The translations under genes were made by a program, and so were the position numbers. The notes under the pieces are model-generated. The model did not search any database. It was not told the origin of the DNA and saw only the letters and a program-made list of their open reading frames with translations. A stretch of 64,000 nucleotides of DNA from G965226155 sp965226155 (GTDB taxonomy: Bacteria > Pseudomonadota > Gammaproteobacteria > Eutrophobiales > Eutrophobiaceae), in the NCBI GenBank assembly GCA_965226155.1, contig OZ245331.1, positions 1,612,001 to 1,676,000 of the forward strand, in the 5' to 3' direction. Shown one piece after another: positions 60,799 to 64,000 of the stretch; positions within the stretch are counted from its first letter, which is position 1, and the number at the start of each line of letters is the position of its first letter.

Positions 60799-60957
60799 AT
60801 GGAAATCTTGCGTGTTAGTCGAAATGCTTGGGGACAGGAAGTGCTGCAAGGAGTCTCATGGGACTTGCTATGGGTGTTTGTCGGCGCGGGGATCGCTTTT
60901 ATTGTGGGACATCTCATCTATTCATTTATATGCGCTAAGAAAAAACAGAAGTCTTGA
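60799..60957 (+). CDS. Small single-helix membrane protein
   Basis: A 52-residue protein with one membrane helix (WVFVGAGIAFIVGHLIYSF, about residues 25-44) and a basic KKKQKS tail. Its TGA stop overlaps the ATG of the cytochrome b gene (TGATG), so the two are translationally coupled. It is likely a small subunit or assembly factor of that cytochrome. Family not recognised. Confidence 0.7.
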   Translation: MEILRVSRNAWGQEVLQGVSWDLLWVFVGAGIAFIVGHLIYSFICAKKKQKS

Positions 60958-61625
60958 TGAATCATCCTGAAAAGCGCAGACGTAGTGTAAGTCATTCTGA
61001 CGGGGGGAGAGTGACCCGTCATAAACTCTCTGATCGCATTCTGCACTGGCTGATGGCAGTCTGTATGCTAGTCCTGCTTGGAACGAGTCTTCTACCTATA
61101 TTTGGAATTAAATTTGAATGGGTAATGATCCATTGGGTCACAGGATTGATCCTGACTCTTGCCATATTAGCCCACACTATCCGATCCGCCTTTTGGCAAA
61201 GCTTGTCATCCATGTGGATCAGCTTCCGGGACATGAAGGAAGAAATCGATAACGTCCGCCTTGGCCTAGTCAGCCCGAAGAAAGAGCAACACAAATCGGG
61301 GAAATACAGCGCAGCGCAGAAACTTTATCATCATCTGATTTCGATAGTGATCTTAGTTGCTGTAGTTACCGGATTGATAATGCTGGTCAAAATTGATTCG
61401 CCCTTTTGGGAAAGAAACACCTATTGGTTGTCGCAAGAGAACTGGGGGATCGTTTATGTTTTACACGGGGTTTCCTCACTGATAGCCATCAGTCTAATCA
61501 TGGTACACATTTATTTTGCCTTCAGGCCTGAAAAGCTGTTATACACCCGGTCTATGATATTTGGTTGGATTACTCGAGACGAATTCACGGCCCACCATGA
61601 TCCCGATCGGTGGGAACCAGAATGA
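60957..61625 (+). CDS. Cytochrome b/b561-family membrane protein
   Basis: About 222 residues with four membrane helices. It resembles di-heme b561/formate dehydrogenase gamma-type subunits: KLSDRILHWLMAVCMLVLL, MIHWVTGLILTLAILAHTIR, KLYHHLISIVILVAVVTGLI and VLHGVSSLIAISLIMVHIYF, each with a histidine suited to bind heme. It would carry electrons between quinones and a periplasmic redox partner. No multiheme partner gene is adjacent. Confidence 0.85.
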   Translation: MNHPEKRRRSVSHSDGGRVTRHKLSDRILHWLMAVCMLVLLGTSLLPIFGIKFEWVMIHWVTGLILTLAILAHTIRSAFWQSLSSMWISFRDMKEEIDNVRLGLVSPKKEQHKSGKYSAAQKLYHHLISIVILVAVVTGLIMLVKIDSPFWERNTYWLSQENWGIVYVLHGVSSLIAISLIMVHIYFAFRPEKLLYTRSMIFGWITRDEFTAHHDPDRWEPE

Positions 61626-61654
61626 TATTTCTCCATTAATATAAAAAATATTTT

Positions 61655-62065
61655 ATGACCACAAATGACTCATCCGCGATTTCAGATCGCATAGAAGCAA
61701 TTGAAGCAGCATACGAATTCATGTTGGCTTATGCAGCACAGGGCCGAGATGGGACAGAAGAGGGTAGTGGATCTGAGGTTCGTCAGTTTTTGACGGACCT
61801 AGATGTCGCACTGGAAGGGATCGGCTCGGCAGCTATGGCCGGATTTACTAGCGAACACATGTCTACGACCGTGGCAGAAGCATTTATAAACGTGGTTAGC
61901 GAGGATGCACGCAAAACGCAATCCACTATTAAGATGGTACTGGCATTGCAGAGTATCAGTTCTCAGGTGGTAGACAATCTAAACGCATCCATCCATGTTC
62001 GAGCGCTATTGACAGATCTTTTTCTGTTGGATGAGATATTAAAAACGGAAGTTGGTACCAAATAG
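61655..62065 (+). CDS. Hypothetical protein downstream of cytochrome b
   Basis: A 136-residue soluble, acidic, helical protein (SDRIEAIEAAYEFMLAYAAQ at the N-terminus). No signal peptide, no cysteines. It follows the cytochrome b gene by 29 bp on the same strand. Family not recognised; the operon suggests an accessory role. Confidence 0.7.
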   Translation: MTTNDSSAISDRIEAIEAAYEFMLAYAAQGRDGTEEGSGSEVRQFLTDLDVALEGIGSAAMAGFTSEHMSTTVAEAFINVVSEDARKTQSTIKMVLALQSISSQVVDNLNASIHVRALLTDLFLLDEILKTEVGTK

Positions 62066-62095
62066 TTATTTCTACTTATTTGATTCTGACATCCA

Positions 62096-63094
62096 TTATT
62101 TTTCTGTAGTCTTGTTCCAGTTCTCCCACCCGGTTTTTATCAGGTATTCTTCATAGGCAATCATGTTAGGGAACTGTTTGCGTAACGTTGCCAAATCAAC
62201 GAGAAAATTACTCCTTCTTTTATGCCAATCTAACTGTTTCACAAAGCCAGAAGGCCTCTCTTTTGCCCACTCTTCCCAAGTAGTTTGTTCAAATTTAATT
62301 TGGATGCCCATGAGTCTGGAAAACATGTCAACTAATTCAGGATTGGTCAGTTCATCGCCAGCTATATTCTGATCTCGGCCATCCCACTCATCCGGGTTTT
62401 CAAATACTTCTGCAGCTATCAAACCAATATCATTGACAGAAATGTATTGTCGTTTGATAGTCGGATTTCGGGGATCGCGAATACCAACGGTTGCCATGAC
62501 ATCTTGCTTGCCATTCATATTTTCCATAAACGTGACCGGTCGCAAGACGGTGTAGCCGAGGCCACTATCTCGAAGGTATTTTTCAACTACCGCTTTTACC
62601 ATATCGGGCCTGCCAAGTTCTGGATCAGAAAAAAGATAGGTGGAATAAACAATGTATTGCACACCTGATGCCTTGGCCGCATCAATAGCGTTTTGTCCCA
62701 TCACAATAGTTTCCGGAGCAACGGGCGTATTTAGAAACACACCATACATGCCGGCCATGGCCCTGCGTAAACTCTCCGGATCATTAAAATCACCCTGCAT
62801 CATCTCAATTTTTGGCTCGGCAGCTTCGATGTCTTTCATTTTTTGCAGACTTCGGGATAGTCCACGAACCTGAAATCCACGCTCAAGAAGGTGTCGAGCG
62901 AGAGCGCCTCCTTGCCTGCCAGTGATTCCTGTTACCAGTATTGCGGGTTTCTGTGTTATTAAAGCTGTGGGAGAAACTGCTTCTGTAGCAGTGGCGGATT
63001 GACCTGAACAGGCGCCTAAAAAATACAGTAAAGCAAGTAATGTAACCGGCCAAAGTAATTTTGAAATAGATATCGACTCTGTGAGGAATTTCAT
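62096..63094 (-). CDS. NmrA-family NAD(P)-binding lipoprotein
   Basis: A 332-residue protein. The first 29 residues are a lipoprotein signal with lipobox LGAC (C29), followed by a serine/alanine-rich linker and an NmrA-like Rossmann domain (LVTGITGRQGGALARHLL; LNTPVAPETI; NPDEWDGRDQNIAGDEL). NmrA-like proteins are normally cytoplasmic NADP sensors, so a lipid-anchored, exported form is unusual. Alternatively an internal start could make a cytoplasmic form, but none is obvious. Confidence 0.83.
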   Translation of the reverse strand: MKFLTESISISKLLWPVTLLALLYFLGACSGQSATATEAVSPTALITQKPAILVTGITGRQGGALARHLLERGFQVRGLSRSLQKMKDIEAAEPKIEMMQGDFNDPESLRRAMAGMYGVFLNTPVAPETIVMGQNAIDAAKASGVQYIVYSTYLFSDPELGRPDMVKAVVEKYLRDSGLGYTVLRPVTFMENMNGKQDVMATVGIRDPRNPTIKRQYISVNDIGLIAAEVFENPDEWDGRDQNIAGDELTNPELVDMFSRLMGIQIKFEQTTWEEWAKERPSGFVKQLDWHKRRSNFLVDLATLRKQFPNMIAYEEYLIKTGWENWNKTTEK

Positions 63095-63278
63095 ATGTAC
63101 GCATCCTTTAAACGGATTTTGATTTTAAAAGTTGAGTGATTATTTCTCAATTTTGTAAAACTATTAATTCTTAAATTCAGCTAAGGTCATAGCTGACTAT
63201 TATGATATCTGATCTGGGCCTAGTCAGGCTGATTGACGAGAAGCTATTTTGTCGATCTGTTACTATTTACGATCCCGT

Positions 63279-63355
63279 GCGCCTGTAGCTCAATTGGATA
63301 GAGTATCGGGCTTCGAACCCGAGGGTTGCAGGTTCAAGTCCTGCCAGGCGCACCA
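63279..63355 (+). tRNA. tRNA-Arg (TCG)
   Basis: A 77-nt cloverleaf: acceptor GCGCCTG / CAGGCGC, anticodon stem TCGGG / CCCGA with loop CTTCGAA, T-arm GCAGGTTCAAGTCCTGC, encoded CCA. Reads CGA codons. No attachment repeat seen next to it. Confidence 0.97.
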
Positions 63356-63596
63356 ATCTATCGATTTATATCTATGGTGGGCGATATGGTCACTACAGTA
63401 AATAGGGGCCCGCCCCTAAGAATTACACCTAATTAGTAAGTACATACTAACATTTATTTGAATGACAGCAATTATTTCCCTGAATTGACCACTACATCAC
63501 ACTTAATCGGCTAAAATTGTGACTTACATCTTATTGATAAAAGCTATATATGATATATACTTACAAACAATAGTTAAATTAAAAGGTGAAATTGTG

Positions 63597-63905
63597 ATGA
63601 AGTTAGCAAATCTACCCATTTTAGTAACAGGATTGGCTGTTTTGGCGATGGTAGGCTGCAGTAATATGGCACCTGTCTCTTCTGAACCCGGCGAACCCGA
63701 GGTCCTCCTCATCTATCCAGACGGGACAATGAAATTGAATGATCGCTATCTTCCGGAAGAAGACGTGGTCATATATCCCGATGGGCAGGGTGGCGAAAGG
63801 GCGGCAATCAAGGTCAGGATTGAGCCCTTACATCCTAGTTTTTATCGCGATACGATTGTCGTAAAAAGAATCAGCACAGATACAAATAGGGAAGAGACAG
63901 ATTAG
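63597..63905 (+). CDS. Small lipoprotein
   Basis: A 102-residue lipoprotein from the ATG at 63597, with AAGGTG upstream. The signal ends in LAMVGC (C21). The mature part is short and acidic, with the repeat-like LLIYPDGTMKLND and VVIYPDGQGGERAA. Family not recognised. Its stop overlaps the typA stop on the other strand. Confidence 0.7.
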   Translation: MKLANLPILVTGLAVLAMVGCSNMAPVSSEPGEPEVLLIYPDGTMKLNDRYLPEEDVVIYPDGQGGERAAIKVRIEPLHPSFYRDTIVVKRISTDTNREETD

Positions 63906-64000
63906 CTTACCTCTGCTTGCCGTGACGAGCGCTTGCGTTCGTGCTCCTTCAGCATTTTTTTACGTAACCGAATCGACTTGGGCGTAATTTCGACTAGCTC
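63902..64000 (-). CDS. typA: GTP-binding protein TypA/BipA, C-terminal end (partial)
   Basis: The last 32 residues of TypA/BipA: ELVEITPKSIRLRKKML followed by a basic tail ending in serine. The rest of this ribosome-associated translational GTPase lies beyond the window. Confidence 0.88.
   Translation of the reverse strand, partial: ELVEITPKSIRLRKKMLKEHERKRSSRQAEVS

Noticed and set aside
63279..63500. tRNA-Arg as an integration site
   Set aside because: No repeat of the tRNA 3' end and no integrase in the neighbourhood.

Overview
The window is chromosomal DNA of a gammaproteobacterium. The evidence is the gene content and local orders (lptM-lysA, argC-DUF6776-bactofilin-erpA, anmK-M23 peptidase-tyrS, hemL-thiE-thiD next to rubredoxin, ybb-type ABC exporter divergent from tesA) and an rrn operon ordered 16S-Ile-Ala-23S-5S. 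A stand-alone ATP sulfurylase (sat), squalene-hopene cyclase and an arsenite methyltransferase-like enzyme would fit a sulfur-metabolising lineage that makes hopanoids. That is an inference, and I cannot name a genus. The host DNA is moderately AT-rich; the two insertion sequences look more GC-rich than their surroundings.

Layout. 1-10 kb: NDUFA9-like protein, lytic transglycosylase, a cereblon-type CULT domain protein with DUF427, ferrochelatase, ABC exporter/tesA, Nudix hydrolase. 10-21 kb: sat, CIRCE-controlled groESL, a two-gene hypothetical operon (first gene frameshifted), rho, trxA, lptM-lysA, glnA with a sigma-54-like promoter, DUF4124. 21-24 kb: dienelactone hydrolase and hemB, with an IS30 copy inserted just upstream of the hemB start. 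24-35 kb: arsM-like gene, hisC, plsC, glyQS, a beta-hydroxyacid dehydrogenase, shc and an unknown partner, a broken SIMPL gene. 35-46 kb: hemL-thiE-thiD, a rubredoxin with an internal stop, hemJ, argC to erpA, anmK, M23 peptidase, tyrS. 46.8-52.7 kb: a complete rRNA operon with promoter, boxA elements, RNase III stems and terminator. 52.7-60.4 kb: PAP2 protein, two PII-like genes behind a truncated DUF1538 gene, an IS3 element, and a Flp/Tad pilin group whose last gene is cut by the IS and whose TadG-like gene is frameshifted. 60.8-64 kb: small membrane protein/cytochrome b/unknown operon, an NmrA-family lipoprotein, tRNA-Arg(UCG), a small lipoprotein, and the end of typA.

Four genes serve heme synthesis (hemL, hemB, hemJ, hemH), though they are scattered. 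thiE and thiD serve thiamine, and groESL/rho/trxA/tyrS/glyQS are housekeeping. The most striking general feature is the number of damaged genes: three frameshifts, two internal stops and two IS-truncated genes in 64 kb. This suggests ongoing gene erosion, although some single-base lesions could be assembly errors. The IS3 copy joins two unrelated broken genes, which points to a rearrangement and not a simple insertion.
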